Positions 45,496 through 59,174 of a DNA stretch of 64,000 nt are shown here, in pieces. The notes under the pieces were generated by a model that was given only the letters and a program-made list of their open reading frames with translations, was not told the origin of the DNA and ran no database searches. Positions within the stretch are counted from its first letter, which is position 1; each line of letters starts with the position of its first letter. Position numbers and translations under genes: made by a program. Origin of the DNA: Burkholderia sp. (GTDB lineage Bacteria; Pseudomonadota; Gammaproteobacteria; Burkholderiales; Burkholderiaceae); assembly GCA_031253835.1 (NCBI GenBank), contig JAIRVP010000064.1, positions 1-64,000 on the forward strand, given 5' to 3'.

Positions 45496-45650
45496 GTTGC
45501 CTTCTTGTCGTGCAGGGGCATGCGAAGCGGTGAATGGCGGACGGCCGTGCCGTCATTCACGATGCGTGGCGCGACGATGCAAACACGCCGAAGGCGATTG
45601 TGGGCGATTCCCGTGGCGATGTCGAATGCGCTCGCTCCATTGCATCGAGA

Positions 45651-46583
45651 TCAAAGCGCTTCGACCAGCAGGCGCTTGCTCTTCTCGCAGTACTCGTGGC
45701 ACGCGGCCCGCGCGGCGATCGACGCGCCGTGCACGAACCTCGGTGCATCCGCGCGCCGCGACATCGACACGACGATCGACGGCGGCGACGGCTGCAGCGG
45801 CAGCTCGACGACTTCGCCGCTCTCGATCAGCGCGTCGACGAACAGCACCGGAATCGCGGCGACGCCGAACCCGTCGCGCACCAGCTGCACGATCACCGAG
45901 ATCGACGGCGACCCGGTGATACGCGTCTCCGACAGCGGCACGCCATGCGCATGCGCGAGCGCGCGGACGATGTCTTCCAGCGCACGATGGGGGGCGGTGC
46001 CGCGTCCGTACGTGAGGATCGGCTGGCGCAGCACCTGCCGCGCGAGGCCGGTGCGCGTGTTCGGCAGCAGCCCCGCGCGCGCGATCCAGCGCACCGGGTA
46101 GTTCGCGAGCGCGTCGCACACGACCGACGCCTCGTCGCTGCCTTCCACGCGGATGATCAGGTCGAGCTCGCCGGCCATCAGCCGGCGCTGCAGCACGACG
46201 CTGACGTCGACGGTCAGATCGATTTCCAGCTGCGGATAGTCGGCCGCGAGCCGCCGCATATAGTGCGGCAGCCAGCTGTGCACGACGGTCTCGATCACGC
46301 CGAGCCGCAGCTTGCCGCGCAGCGCGCGCTCGCCGGACGCGGTCGCCTGCAGCTCCTGCGTCGCCTCGACGACGGCCTTCGCATAGCCGAGCAGGTACTC
46401 GCCGTTCGGCGTGAGCCGGAATTCGCGACTGTCGCGATCGACGAGTACCGTCTGCAATTCGTCCTCGAGCGCCTTCAGGCGCTGCGAGATCGCGGCCGGC
46501 GTCGCATGCAGCGCGGCCGCCGTCGTGCGGAAGTTGCGCAGCTTTGCGAGCGTGACGAAGGTTTCGAGAAAACGCGTGTTCAT
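45651..46583 (-). CDS. LysR-family transcriptional regulator
   Basis: A 310-residue LTTR with the HTH RFLETFVTLAKLRNFRTTAA, then HATPAAISQRLKALEDEL. The effector domain begins LRGKLRLGVIETVVHSWLP. It is divergent from the DUF1445 hydro-lyase gene with a 206-base, distinctly AT-rich spacer (for example around 46670-46735), typical of an LTTR operator. The MFS transporter and 5-oxoprolinase genes downstream of the hydro-lyase are probably in the same regulon. Confidence 0.9.
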   Translation of the reverse strand: MNTRFLETFVTLAKLRNFRTTAAALHATPAAISQRLKALEDELQTVLVDRDSREFRLTPNGEYLLGYAKAVVEATQELQATASGERALRGKLRLGVIETVVHSWLPHYMRRLAADYPQLEIDLTVDVSVVLQRRLMAGELDLIIRVEGSDEASVVCDALANYPVRWIARAGLLPNTRTGLARQVLRQPILTYGRGTAPHRALEDIVRALAHAHGVPLSETRITGSPSISVIVQLVRDGFGVAAIPVLFVDALIESGEVVELPLQPSPPSIVVSMSRRADAPRFVHGASIAARAACHEYCEKSKRLLVEAL

Positions 46584-46789
46584 GGCGGATCGGGCAGGCG
46601 GTGGACGCGCAGCTTGCCAGTGAGGAAAAGTGAACGGAGCAGGGGAAAACCCCGAGATCTGTTAAGAAATTCTATACAAGAGACGCAAAAAAACTCGTTG
46701 GCGACAAAATTTTTTCTTTTCTATTCTTCGCCGTATCCGATGACACGCCACCGTCATCCCGACGACACCCTGATCTGCGACAGAACCTC

Positions 46790-47563
46790 ATGACGCCTTC
46801 CGAATTCCGCCAGTCCGTGCGCCACGGCGCGTTCCGCGGCCCGACCGCCGGCCATTGCGGCCCGTTCGCGCAAGCGAACCTCGCGATCCTGCCCGAGGCG
46901 GTCGCGCACGATTTCCTGCGTTTCTGCCAGGCGAACCCGAAAGCGTGCCCGCTGCTGGGCGTCGGCGAACCGGGCGCGTTCCGGATCGACGCGCTCGGCG
47001 AGGATCTCGACATCCGCACCGACGTGCCGAGCTACAACGTGTACCGCGACGGCCGGCTGACCGAGCGCGTCGAGTCGCTGGAAGCGCTGTGGCGCGACGA
47101 TTTCGTCGTGTTCGCGATCGGCTGCTCGTTCTCGTTCGAGGACATGCTCGCCCGCGAGGGGATCGGCCTGCGCCACGTCGAGGAGGGGCGCAACGTGCCG
47201 ATGTACCGCACGTCGATCGCGAACCGCCGCGCGGGCGTCTTCGGCGGCCAGCTGGTCGTGTCGATGCGGCCGATGCGCGGCGCCGACGCGATCCGCGCGG
47301 TGCAGATCACGAGCCGGTTCCCGGGCGTGCACGGCGCGCCGATCCATATCGGCCACCCGCAGGAACTCGGCATCGCCGACCTGAACGCCCCCGAATTCGG
47401 CGACGCGGTGACGATCCGCGACGGCGAGCTGCCGGTGTTCTGGGCGTGCGGCGTGACGCCGCAAACCGCGCTGATGGACGCGAAGCTGCCGCTCGCGATC
47501 GCGCACACGCCCGGCCACATGCTGATGACCGACATCACGAACGCGTCGCTGGCCCTATTCTGA
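46790..47563 (+). CDS. Putative hydro-lyase, DUF1445/YcsI family (D-glutamate cyclase-related)
   Basis: A 257-residue protein matching the DUF1445 family along its length: [20 protein letters not shown], then [47 protein letters not shown], and [20 protein letters not shown] with GHM near the end. In animal D-glutamate cyclase this domain is joined to another and the protein turns D-glutamate into 5-oxo-D-proline. Next to a 5-oxoprolinase gene, the same chemistry is plausible here: dehydrating a glutamate to a 5-oxoproline that the oxoprolinase opens. It is the first gene of the unit. Confidence 0.85.
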   Translation: MTPSEFRQSVRHGAFRGPTAGHCGPFAQANLAILPEAVAHDFLRFCQANPKACPLLGVGEPGAFRIDALGEDLDIRTDVPSYNVYRDGRLTERVESLEALWRDDFVVFAIGCSFSFEDMLAREGIGLRHVEEGRNVPMYRTSIANRRAGVFGGQLVVSMRPMRGADAIRAVQITSRFPGVHGAPIHIGHPQELGIADLNAPEFGDAVTIRDGELPVFWACGVTPQTALMDAKLPLAIAHTPGHMLMTDITNASLALF

Positions 47564-47645
47564 GTTCCGGGCCGGCAGACGGCCACGCAGGACACACCGC
47601 ACGCACGATTGCCATTCGACGGCGCATAACGACAGGAGCACCACC

Positions 47646-48944
47646 ATGGAAAGCAAGACCCTCGCGGCCCCCGCCGCGGAGCCCGCGAACCGAGAGCGCA
47701 ACGGCCTGTTCTCGTGGTACGCCGATGCGCAGCCGCGCGAGCGCCGCGCATTCTGGAGCTGCAAGGTCGGCTACATGCTCGACGGGATGGACACGCAGAT
47801 GCTGTCGTTCGTGATCCCGACGCTCGTCGCGACGTGGGGCATCTCGCTCGCGGACGCCGGCTTCATCGGCACGATCACGCTGCTCGCGTCGGCGCTCGGC
47901 GGCTGGATCGCCGGCATCCTGTCCGACCGGATCGGCCGCGTGCGCACGCTGCAGCTCACGGTGCTGTGGTTTGCGGTGTTCACCGCGCTGTGCGGGCTTG
48001 CGCAGAACTACCACCAGCTGCTCGCGGCGCGTGCGCTGATGGGCTTCGGCTTCGGCGGCGAATGGACGGCCGGCGCGGTGCTGATCGGCGAAGTGATCCG
48101 CGCGCGCGATCGCGGCAAGGCGGTCGGCCTCGTGCAGTCGGGCTGGGCGATCGGCTGGGGGCTGTGCGCATTGCTGTATGCGCTGCTGTTCTCGGTGCTG
48201 CCGGCCGAGCAGGCGTGGCGCGCGCTGTTCCTCGTCGGGCTGGCACCGGCGCTGCTGGTCGTCGCGATCCGCCGCTACGTGAAGGAGCCGGACGTCTACG
48301 AGAAGGAGAAGGCCGCGCAGGCGAAGGTGGCCGATGCGCCGCGTCTGACCGAGATCTTCGCGCCGAAGCTGATCACGACGACGCTGCGCGCGGCGCTGCT
48401 GACGACCGGCGCGCAGGGCGGCTACTACGCAATCACGACGTGGCTGCCGACCTTCCTGAAGACCGAGCGGCACCTCACGGTGATGGGCACCGGCGGCTAT
48501 CTCGCGATGATCATCTTCGGCTCGTGGGTCGGCTACCTGACGAGCGCTTACCTGACCGACCGCCTTGGCCGCAAGCCGAACTTCATCCTGTTCGCGGTCG
48601 GCTCGATGGTGATCGCCTTCGCGTACACGTCGCTGAACCTGACCAACGCGTCGATGCTGTGGCTCGGCTTCCCGCTCGGCTTCTTCGCATCGGGCATCTT
48701 CTCGGGGATGGGCGCGTTCCTCACCGAACTGTTCCCGACCCGCGTGCGCGGCTCCGGCCAGGGCTTCTGCTACAACGTGGGCCGTGCGATCGGTGCACTG
48801 TTCCCGTTCCTGATCGGCGCGCTGTCGAAGCAGTACGGGCTCGGCACGAGCATCGGCATCTTCGCGGTCGCCGCGTACGGCGTGGTGATCGTCGCCGCGC
48901 TGACGCTGCCCGAGACCCGCGGCCGCGAACTCGACGCCGCGTAA
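47646..48944 (+). CDS. MFS transporter, AAHS/sialate-type proton symporter
   Basis: A 432-residue, 12-helix MFS protein. It shows CKVGYMLDGMDTQMLSFVIP in helix 1, GGWIAGILSDRIGRVRTLQL (the DRxGRR-like loop) and GFGFGGEWTAGAVLIGE in helix 4-5, a pattern shared with sialic-acid, shikimate and aromatic-acid proton symporters. It lies between the DUF1445 and 5-oxoprolinase genes (gaps 82 and 120 bases), so its solute is likely a glutamate derivative such as pyroglutamate. This is inferred from context. Confidence 0.88.
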   Translation: MESKTLAAPAAEPANRERNGLFSWYADAQPRERRAFWSCKVGYMLDGMDTQMLSFVIPTLVATWGISLADAGFIGTITLLASALGGWIAGILSDRIGRVRTLQLTVLWFAVFTALCGLAQNYHQLLAARALMGFGFGGEWTAGAVLIGEVIRARDRGKAVGLVQSGWAIGWGLCALLYALLFSVLPAEQAWRALFLVGLAPALLVVAIRRYVKEPDVYEKEKAAQAKVADAPRLTEIFAPKLITTTLRAALLTTGAQGGYYAITTWLPTFLKTERHLTVMGTGGYLAMIIFGSWVGYLTSAYLTDRLGRKPNFILFAVGSMVIAFAYTSLNLTNASMLWLGFPLGFFASGIFSGMGAFLTELFPTRVRGSGQGFCYNVGRAIGALFPFLIGALSKQYGLGTSIGIFAVAAYGVVIVAALTLPETRGRELDAA

Positions 48945-49064
48945 GCGGCGGGGCGGCCGGCCCTTCGTTTTTCCTCCCCTTTCATCGAGACCGTGACACG
49001 GCGCGCGAAGCGCGCCGTGCGGCGGCGCTCGCCCCTCGATTCCACGACGCTTCGACCCGACATC

Positions 49065-52709
<3,645 letters not shown>

Positions 52710-53272
52710 CCCGTGCAACCCGGCGCGGATGCCCGCGCCGGGGGCTGAAAACATTGCGACGGACTGTGGAATAAAACAACGAATTCACGCACAAAAGGAA
52801 TCAAAAATGGCCGAAAGACGGGGCGCATCGAAGCGATCCGACCCTGTCTGAACGGTGTCGCCCGCGCCGTATCCCGATATGTCGGTGCCGACCGCAAACC
52901 CATGACCAGAAAGGCATTCGGCCGATCCAGCGCGGTCCGTTCCGCAGTGCCGCAAACGGTCTTTCGCATGCCGCCAATCATGAAAAATCCGGCTTGCCAA
53001 TCGAGTCCCGATTCCTTGACACTCCGCTCTAAATGTGAGTGCCAATCCTCATCGTCATTTGATAAGATGGCTCTCATCATTCGTTAGGCAGAACCTGCGC
53101 GCATCACGCGCGAACGCCAGGTCGCATTAGCAGGAAACAAGTACGGAACGAGGACTGCTGTCACGGCAATCACGGCTGCCCTGCCGGGCACGCGCGCGGC
53201 GCGGCCCGGGAAGGCGGTCGACCCACTCGCCTCCGTCTACACTGTGCGTTTTTTCTGGATCGGGGCGTGTCC
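52710..53272. other. 563-base gap upstream of rpfR
   Basis: No protein-coding gene is supported. A 14-codon frame at 52807-52851 has AAAAGGA before it and could be a leader, but nothing shows function. Toward rpfR are the inverted repeat TTGACACTC-N12-GAGTGCCAA (53016-53045) and a possible -10 TAAGAT at 53063-53068, suggesting that the rpfR promoter region starts here. Confidence 0.45.
53016..53045. promoter_or_regulatory. Imperfect inverted repeat upstream of rpfR
   Basis: TTGACACTC and GAGTGCCAA pair with one mismatch across a 12-base spacer. The arms recall CIRCE, but the spacer is three bases too long. It could be an operator for rpfR transcription; the TTGACA at its left end could alternatively be part of a promoter. 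Confidence 0.4.
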
Positions 53273-55276
53273 ATGGATGACGAAAACGATAGCGCGGTGC
53301 TCGAGGCGCATGTCGGTACGCGCAGCCCCTGCTGGCGTCTCGGCAGCGACAGCAATGCGCTCGAGCTGGCCGCCGTGCGCGGCCTGACCGATGTCGCCGT
53401 TGCGCTGACGGGCGAGCAGGCCGCGCGCATCCGTGCGCTGACGGGCGTCACGTCGCACCTCGTGCTCGAGATCGCGCTGTTCGGCAATCCGGTCAGCCTC
53501 CATCTCGTCGGCAGGAAGGTCAACACGACCGACTGGGCCGGCACGGCCTCGGCCTATTCCGATACCGTCTCCGTCGCCGGAGACCTGTCGCACGGGCTCG
53601 CGTTCGCCGAGCAGGTCGTGTCCGAAGTGAATTCCCTCGTCGTGATCCTCGACCGCAACGGGATGGTGCAGCGCTTCAACCGCCTGTGCGAGGAAGTGAC
53701 GGGCAAGCGCGAGGTCGACGTGATCGGCCGCAGCGCGTTCGAACTGTTCATGAGCCCCGAGCAGGGCGCGCAGTCGCGCACCAACATCACGGGCTTTTTC
53801 GCGAGCAACCAGTCGTACGCGGTCGAGCGCTACATCAACACGGTCAACGGGCCGCGCTTGTTCCAGTTCCGCAACAAGTTCGTGCAGAGCGGCAGCGGCA
53901 TCGAGGAGCAGTTCCTGATCTGCTCGGGCATCGACATCACCGAGGAGCGCAACGCGCAGCAGCGCCTCACCGAGCTCGCGAACACCGACGTGCTCACCGG
54001 GCTGCCGAACCGCCATGCGATCAGCGAGCGGATCCGCGCGGCGATCGACGCGGAGAGCGCCGACACGCGCGGCCAGGTCGGCATCCTGTTCCTCGACCTC
54101 GACAACTTCAAGCGCGTCAACGATCACTACGGGCACATCACCGGCGACCGCCTGCTGCAGGACGTGTCGTCGATCATCAGCGGCTGCCTGCCGTCCGGCG
54201 CGACGCTCGCGCGGCTCGGCGGCGACGAGTTCCTCGTGCTGTTCGAGCACGGCACGCGGCCGCTGCTCGAAGCGACCGCGCAGATCATCCTCGAACGGCT
54301 GCGCACGCCGATCCACCTCGGGCTGATGGAGGTCTACACGAGCTGCTCGATCGGCATCGCGATGTATCCGCAGCACGGCGATTCGCTCGAGACGCTGATC
54401 CGCAGCGCCGACACCGCGATGTACGTCGCGAAGGAAGAAGGCAAGCATACGTACCGCGTGTTCTCGCTGGAGATGAACCAGAAGGTCGCGAAGTACATGT
54501 GGCTCGACACGAACCTGCGCAAGGCGCTCGAGGAAGAGCAGTTCGTGCTGCACTACCAGCCGGTCGTCGATATCGCGACGGGCGACGTGCACGGCGTCGA
54601 GGCGCTGATCCGCTGGCAGTCGCCCGACCGCGGGCTCGTCGCGCCGGTCGAGTTCATCCGCTTCGCGGAGGAGTCGGGGCTGATCGCGCCGCTCGGGCGC
54701 TGGGTGATGCGCACCGCGGCCGCGCAGGCCGCCGCGTGGAAGGCGAAGGGGCTCGGCATCCGGATCGCGGTGAACGTGTCCGCGCGGCAGTTGCAGGACA
54801 TGAACATCGTGCACCAGTTCGCGTCGATTCTCGACGGCGCGGGGCTGAAGCCCGGCCTGCTCGACATCGAGCTGACCGAGAGCTGCTTCATCGAGGACGA
54901 GGAGGCCGCGATCGGGCTGATGCGGCAGTTCCGCCAGCTCGGCGCGGAGATCCATCTCGACGATTTCGGCACCGGCTATTCGTCGCTGTCTCAGCTGTCG
55001 CGCCTGCCGCTCGACGCGATCAAGCTCGACCGCACCTTCATCACGGGGATCGACCGAAACCCGCGCTCGCAGGCGCTGGTGCGCTCGGTCGTGTCGCTCG
55101 CGAAGGCGCTGAATTTCGCGGTGGTCGCCGAAGGCGTCGAAACGCATGCGGAAGCCGATTTCCTCAAGCAGCTCGACGTCGATCACGCGCAGGGCTACTA
55201 CTACGCGCGGCCGATGCCGGCGCAGGCGTTCGAGGCGTGGCTCGCAGAGACGAGGAAGCTCAGGCTGATCGCCTGA
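53273..55276 (+). CDS. rpfR: BDSF receptor RpfR: FI-PAS-GGDEF-EAL cyclic-di-GMP enzyme
   Basis: A 667-residue protein with the RpfR layout: an N-terminal RpfF-interaction region (1-95), a PAS domain (about 100-220; LAFAEQVVSEVNSLVVILDR), a GGDEF domain with intact RLGGDEF (316-320), and an EAL domain (EALIRW from 443; DDFGTGYSSLSQL; the terminal VAEGVET). In Burkholderia cenocepacia, cis-2-dodecenoic acid binds the PAS domain and stimulates phosphodiesterase activity, lowering cyclic-di-GMP and altering biofilm and virulence. The convergent neighbour encodes the signal synthase RpfF. Start: ATG at 53273; a GTG two codons earlier is also possible. Confidence 0.95.
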   Translation: MDDENDSAVLEAHVGTRSPCWRLGSDSNALELAAVRGLTDVAVALTGEQAARIRALTGVTSHLVLEIALFGNPVSLHLVGRKVNTTDWAGTASAYSDTVSVAGDLSHGLAFAEQVVSEVNSLVVILDRNGMVQRFNRLCEEVTGKREVDVIGRSAFELFMSPEQGAQSRTNITGFFASNQSYAVERYINTVNGPRLFQFRNKFVQSGSGIEEQFLICSGIDITEERNAQQRLTELANTDVLTGLPNRHAISERIRAAIDAESADTRGQVGILFLDLDNFKRVNDHYGHITGDRLLQDVSSIISGCLPSGATLARLGGDEFLVLFEHGTRPLLEATAQIILERLRTPIHLGLMEVYTSCSIGIAMYPQHGDSLETLIRSADTAMYVAKEEGKHTYRVFSLEMNQKVAKYMWLDTNLRKALEEEQFVLHYQPVVDIATGDVHGVEALIRWQSPDRGLVAPVEFIRFAEESGLIAPLGRWVMRTAAAQAAAWKAKGLGIRIAVNVSARQLQDMNIVHQFASILDGAGLKPGLLDIELTESCFIEDEEAAIGLMRQFRQLGAEIHLDDFGTGYSSLSQLSRLPLDAIKLDRTFITGIDRNPRSQALVRSVVSLAKALNFAVVAEGVETHAEADFLKQLDVDHAQGYYYARPMPAQAFEAWLAETRKLRLIA

Positions 55277-55292
55277 GCCTCGTGCCCGCCCG

Positions 55293-55317
55293 GGCGCCGC
55301 CGGCACGCGGCGGCGCC
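55293..55317. terminator. GC-rich hairpin between rpfR and rpfF
   Basis: GGCGCCGCC at 55293-55301 pairs perfectly with GGCGGCGCC at 55309-55317 in the 48-base space between the two convergent stop codons. T-rich DNA follows on the plus strand. A bidirectional terminator is likely. Confidence 0.6.
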
Positions 55318-55324
55318 TGTTCCA

Positions 55325-56188
55325 TTACACCGTGCGCAGCTTCGACACGCGCCGGTTCTGCAGCATCACCAGGCGTTCCATGTACGCGAGGTCCTTCGGC
55401 TCGATCGTGAACGCCGCATGCACCCACGCTTCCGTGATGTCCATCAGCTCCGAGCGCGACAGCTGGAACACGCGCTCGCGGGCGCGCAGCATCGCGCGCA
55501 CGCCGTTCAGCTTCGGCTTCGTCACGTCGATGAAGGTGCGCGTCGCGAGATACGCGTCGCCGGCATCGAACGTCTGGTCGATCAGCCCGCAGTCCGCGTA
55601 CCACTCGGACGCATGCGCTTCGCCGGTCGCGATCAGCGATTCCGCGAGGCCGCGGTTCGCCTTGCGCGACACCAGCGAATAGCCGCCCATGCCCGGGAAC
55701 AGGTTGAACGCGATCTCGGGAAACCCGAGCTTCACGCCTTTCTGCGCGAGCACGTAGTGATGCGCGAGCGCGGCCTCGAAGCCACCGCCGAGCGCGCTGC
55801 CCTCGACCATCGCGATCGAGATCGCACCGGTGCCGAAGCCCGTGTAGATCTCGTACACGCCGTCGATGCACGAGCGCGCGTAGGCCATCAGCTGGTCGCG
55901 CCGGCCGCTGCGGATCGCGTCGACGAAGAAGCTCAGGTCGCCGCCGACGTTGAACAGCTCGGGGACGAGCGAGCCCGTCACCCAGAAGTCGAACGTGAGA
56001 CCCGAGTCGCGCGCGACGCGCGCGAGATGGATGATGTCGGTAACGAGTTGTTGGTTGAAGCACGGCCGCGGCTCCGATCGCAGCATCATCCACATGACAT
56101 TACGGCCCTCTTCGTAAAAGGCAGTCAGTTGCGACAGTTCGCCGGCTTCGTAAAACGGGCGGCACGCCGGATGGGATTGGAGTTGCAT
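55325..56188 (-). CDS. rpfF: cis-2-dodecenoic acid (BDSF) synthase RpfF
   Basis: A 287-residue crotonase-fold enzyme from the ATG at 56188 (GAGGACATACC upstream). The crotonase core VEGSALGGGFEAALAHHYVL and KLGFPEIAFNLFPGMGGYSL carries Glu138 and Glu158, matching the two catalytic glutamates of DSF synthases. The enzyme dehydrates 3-hydroxydodecanoyl-ACP and releases cis-2-dodecenoic acid, a diffusible quorum signal. Its partner receptor gene rpfR is convergent, as in Burkholderia cenocepacia. The N-terminal start is followed by CRPFYEAGELSQLTAFYEEG, part of the family-specific cap. Confidence 0.95.
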   Translation of the reverse strand: MQLQSHPACRPFYEAGELSQLTAFYEEGRNVMWMMLRSEPRPCFNQQLVTDIIHLARVARDSGLTFDFWVTGSLVPELFNVGGDLSFFVDAIRSGRRDQLMAYARSCIDGVYEIYTGFGTGAISIAMVEGSALGGGFEAALAHHYVLAQKGVKLGFPEIAFNLFPGMGGYSLVSRKANRGLAESLIATGEAHASEWYADCGLIDQTFDAGDAYLATRTFIDVTKPKLNGVRAMLRARERVFQLSRSELMDITEAWVHAAFTIEPKDLAYMERLVMLQNRRVSKLRTV

Positions 56189-56655
56189 GGTATGTCCTCG
56201 TGAGATGTGGTTTTTGAAGACCGCCGCGCCCGGTGCCATGCGGGAACCGGGTTGCCCGCAGGGCGCCGGACGCGAGGCATCGCCATTGTTGCGCGCGCAC
56301 AAAAGACGAACTGCGGGGAACAACGCACGACCGGGACGCGGGCATCGATTGCGTTCAGGCGGACAGGGCGGGAGGCGGCGCGCGAACGGACGGGGATCGC
56401 GAAGCGGCGATCGGCGGGCCGGACGAGGCCGGTACGGGCGGGACGCTCGGCCGGCGGCGGGTTCGCCGGCGCGCGCACACGGGTTCAAACGGCCGTTTCA
56501 GCGCGCGGTTGCCGGCGCCGGGCGCTTACACGCTGAAAGCGGCGCCGGGCCGCCGGGCAGGGCCTATGGAATGTGCGGACTGGCGCCGCGCGCGTGCGTC
56601 GATTAGCTTTAAAGGATCACGCCGCGCGTGGCACCCGGCGTTCCGGGAGGGGACC
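56189..56655. other. 467-base gap between rpfF and the permease gene
   Basis: This divergent spacer holds the promoters of rpfF (minus) and the APC permease gene (plus). Apart from a short AT-rich patch (around 56600, TTAGCTTTAAAGG) just before the permease gene, the DNA is GC-rich with no clear repeat or gene. Confidence 0.45.
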
Positions 56656-58626
56656 ATGACCGCATTCCAGAAGGTGTGGCAACTGCTGGTCGGAAAGCCG
56701 CTGGACCCGCTCGATCCGCGCACGCGGCATGCGATCGCCGTGACGCCGCTGCTGGCCTGGGTCGGGCTCGGCGCCGACGGGCTGTCGTCGTCGTGCTACG
56801 GGCCGGAAGAGGCGTTCCTCGCGCTGGCGCACCACACGCCGCTCGCGCTGTTCCTCGCGCTTGCGACCGCGGCCACCGTGTTCATCATCGCGCTCGGCTA
56901 CAACCAGGTGATCGAGCTGTTCCCGACGGGCGGCGGCGGCTACCGCGTCGCGACGTCGCTGCTCGGGTCGAAGCCGGGGCTGGTATCGGGCGCCGCGTTG
57001 CTGGTCGACTACGTGCTGACCGTCGCGACGTCGCTCGCGAGCGGCGTCGACGCGTTCTTCAGCCTGCTGCCGGTCAGCGCGCAGGCGTTCAAGCTCACGA
57101 CCGAGATCGTGCTGATCCTGCTGATGACGGGGCTCAACTTCCGCGGGATGCGCGAATCGATCATGGTGATGCTGCCGATCTTCATCGGCTTCGTCGTGCT
57201 GCATTTCGGGCTGATCGTGTACGGCGTCGCCGCGCACGGCAGCAACCTCGCGATGATCGTGCCCGACGCCGTGCACGAGGCGCACGGGATGTCGCAGTCG
57301 GTCGGCGCGTTCGTGATGCTCGCGTTGCTGATGCGCGCGTTCTCGCTCGGCGGCGGCACCTATACGGGCCTCGAGGCCGTGTCGAACAACGTGAACATGC
57401 TCGCCGATCCGCGCGTGCCGAACGGCAAGGTGACGATGTGGTACATGTCGACGTCGCTCGCGTTCACGGCCGGCGGCATCATCCTGCTGTACATGCTGTG
57501 GCACGCGCGGCCCGTCGAAGGCGAGACGCTCAACGCGGTCGTGTTCGGCAGCGTGATCGATCATCTCGGGCTCGGCTCGGCGTTTGCGCGCCACGCGCTG
57601 CTCGCGGCCGTGCTCGCGTTCGAGGCCGGGCTGCTGCTGGTCGGCGCGCAGACGGGCTTCCTCGACGGCCCGGCCGTGCTGTCGAACATGGCGTCGGATT
57701 CGTGGGTGCCGCGCCATTTCCGCGACCTGTCGACGCGCCTCGTGCGGCAGAACGGCATCATCGTCGTCGGCCTGTCGAGCCTGCTGATCCTGCTGTGGAC
57801 GCACGGCAACGTCGACGTGCTCGTCGTGCTGTACAGCATCAACGTGTTCCTCACGTTCAGCCTGTCGCTGCTCGGGCTGTGCACGTACTGGTGGCGCCAT
57901 CGCAGCGAGCGCGGCTGGTTCAAGCATTTCTTTCTTTCCGCGCTCGGGCTGAGCGTGACGGCGACGGTACTCGTCATCACGCTGATCGAGAAGTTCACGG
58001 CGGGCGGCTGGCTCACGGTGCTCGTGACGAGCGCGGTGATCGCGCTGTGCTTCATGATCAACCGCCACTATGCGGACACGCGCACGCAGCTCGCGAAGGA
58101 AGATGCGCTGTTCTCCGGCAAGGCGCCCGAAGTGGACGAGGCCACCGCGCCGGGCCAGCCCGACCCGTCGCAGCCGACGGCCGTGCTGCTGGTCGGCAAG
58201 CATCGCGGCGCGAGCATGCATGCGCTGCTGTGGGTCAACCGGCTGTTTCCCGGCCACTTCCGCAACGTGATCTTCCTCGCGGTCGGCGAGGTCGATGCGA
58301 AGGCGTACGACGGGCACGAACATCTCGAACGGCTGCGTCACGCGATCACCGAATCGCTCGACTACTATGTCGCGCACTGCCGCCGCAACGGCATCGCGGC
58401 CGACTACCGGATCGCATTCGGCACGAACCCCGTCGTCGAATTCATGAACCTCGCGTCGTCGACGCTCGACGACTATCCGAATGCGGTGTGCTTTGCGAGC
58501 AAGCTGATCTTCCGGCGCGTGAACTTCCTGACCGCGTGGCTGCACAACCAGACGCCGGTCGAGCTGCAGGCGCGGCTGCATGTCGAGGGCAAGCAGATGG
58601 TGTTGCTGCCGATGAACGTCGGGTAG
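56656..58626 (+). CDS. APC-superfamily permease
   Basis: A 656-residue transporter from the ATG at 56656. It starts with TPLLAWVGLGADGLSSSCYG, includes YNQVIELFPTGGGGYRVATS, and has about 12 helices through residue 440. A cytosolic C-terminal domain follows (VLLVGKHRGASMHALLWVNR ... LLPMNVG), as in large amino acid or potassium permeases of the APC superfamily. Substrate not deducible. It faces away from rpfF, so the shared spacer could coordinate the two. Confidence 0.85.
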   Translation: MTAFQKVWQLLVGKPLDPLDPRTRHAIAVTPLLAWVGLGADGLSSSCYGPEEAFLALAHHTPLALFLALATAATVFIIALGYNQVIELFPTGGGGYRVATSLLGSKPGLVSGAALLVDYVLTVATSLASGVDAFFSLLPVSAQAFKLTTEIVLILLMTGLNFRGMRESIMVMLPIFIGFVVLHFGLIVYGVAAHGSNLAMIVPDAVHEAHGMSQSVGAFVMLALLMRAFSLGGGTYTGLEAVSNNVNMLADPRVPNGKVTMWYMSTSLAFTAGGIILLYMLWHARPVEGETLNAVVFGSVIDHLGLGSAFARHALLAAVLAFEAGLLLVGAQTGFLDGPAVLSNMASDSWVPRHFRDLSTRLVRQNGIIVVGLSSLLILLWTHGNVDVLVVLYSINVFLTFSLSLLGLCTYWWRHRSERGWFKHFFLSALGLSVTATVLVITLIEKFTAGGWLTVLVTSAVIALCFMINRHYADTRTQLAKEDALFSGKAPEVDEATAPGQPDPSQPTAVLLVGKHRGASMHALLWVNRLFPGHFRNVIFLAVGEVDAKAYDGHEHLERLRHAITESLDYYVAHCRRNGIAADYRIAFGTNPVVEFMNLASSTLDDYPNAVCFASKLIFRRVNFLTAWLHNQTPVELQARLHVEGKQMVLLPMNVG

Positions 58627-58705
58627 CGGCGCGCATCGCTTGGTGCCTGCCGGGCCGGATGACGCACATTTGCCACACGATTGCATCCATTCGGGGTCTG
58701 TACGC

Positions 58706-58733
58706 TTGAATGCATCACGTTGTGATATAAAAT
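58706..58733 (+). promoter_or_regulatory. Promoter with palindromic element, DUF1840 gene
   Basis: TTGAAT (58706-58711) and TAAAAT (58728-58733) form a sigma-70-like promoter with a 16-base spacer. Inside it is the palindrome ATCAC-GTT-GTGAT (58714-58726). A near-identical element lies in the promoter of the minus-strand small-gene operon near 60082. Confidence 0.65.
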
Positions 58734-58806
58734 GAAGGCAGACCTCGCCGCGACCGGCGGCGCGCCGCGCCATCCGGGTTCGCGGCGACGACAAGGGGAA
58801 ACGGCG

Positions 58807-59127
58807 ATGCTGATCACGTTCCGGTCCTCCGCCGCACCCGATATCGTGATGTTGCGCGATCTCGCGCAGTATCTGCTGGGACTCGTCGGCAAGGGGCTCG
58901 ACGTCCGCGGCGTGATTTCCATCGACGAGCTGCCGGGCGCGATCGCGCGGCTCGAACAGGCGATCAGGGACGATGCGGCGCAGCAACGCGCACATGCGCA
59001 TTCGACGCTGGCGCTGCGCGACGACGAATCGCCGCATGCCGGCGGGCTCGCGCAGCGCGCGTGGCCGTTGCTGGACATGATGCGTGCGGCCCATGAACAG
59101 GGCCGGCACGTGATGTGGGGCGTGTAG
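58807..59127 (+). CDS. DUF1840 domain-containing protein
   Basis: A 106-residue protein from the ATG at 58807 (AAGGGGAAACGGCG upstream). The sequence LITFRSSAAPDIVMLRDLAQ, then YLLGLVGKGLDVRGVISIDE and QRAWPLLDMMRAAHEQGRHV, matches the DUF1840 family, short helical proteins of Burkholderiales with no proven role. It has its own palindrome-bearing promoter and an intrinsic terminator, so it is monocistronic. Confidence 0.85.
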   Translation: MLITFRSSAAPDIVMLRDLAQYLLGLVGKGLDVRGVISIDELPGAIARLEQAIRDDAAQQRAHAHSTLALRDDESPHAGGLAQRAWPLLDMMRAAHEQGRHVMWGV

Positions 59128-59174
59128 GCGCGCAGCGTGCGCGTGCCGCCCGCGGAACCGGACCTCCGCTGAAA

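Noticed and set aside
52807-52851. A 14-codon peptide gene after the oxoprolinase gene
   Set aside because: Although a ribosome-like AAAAGGA precedes it, nothing else supports it; chance is likely.
53016-53045. A second CIRCE element before rpfR
   Set aside because: The arms are CIRCE-like but the spacer is 12, not 9, bases and no chaperone gene follows; kept only as an unassigned inverted repeat.
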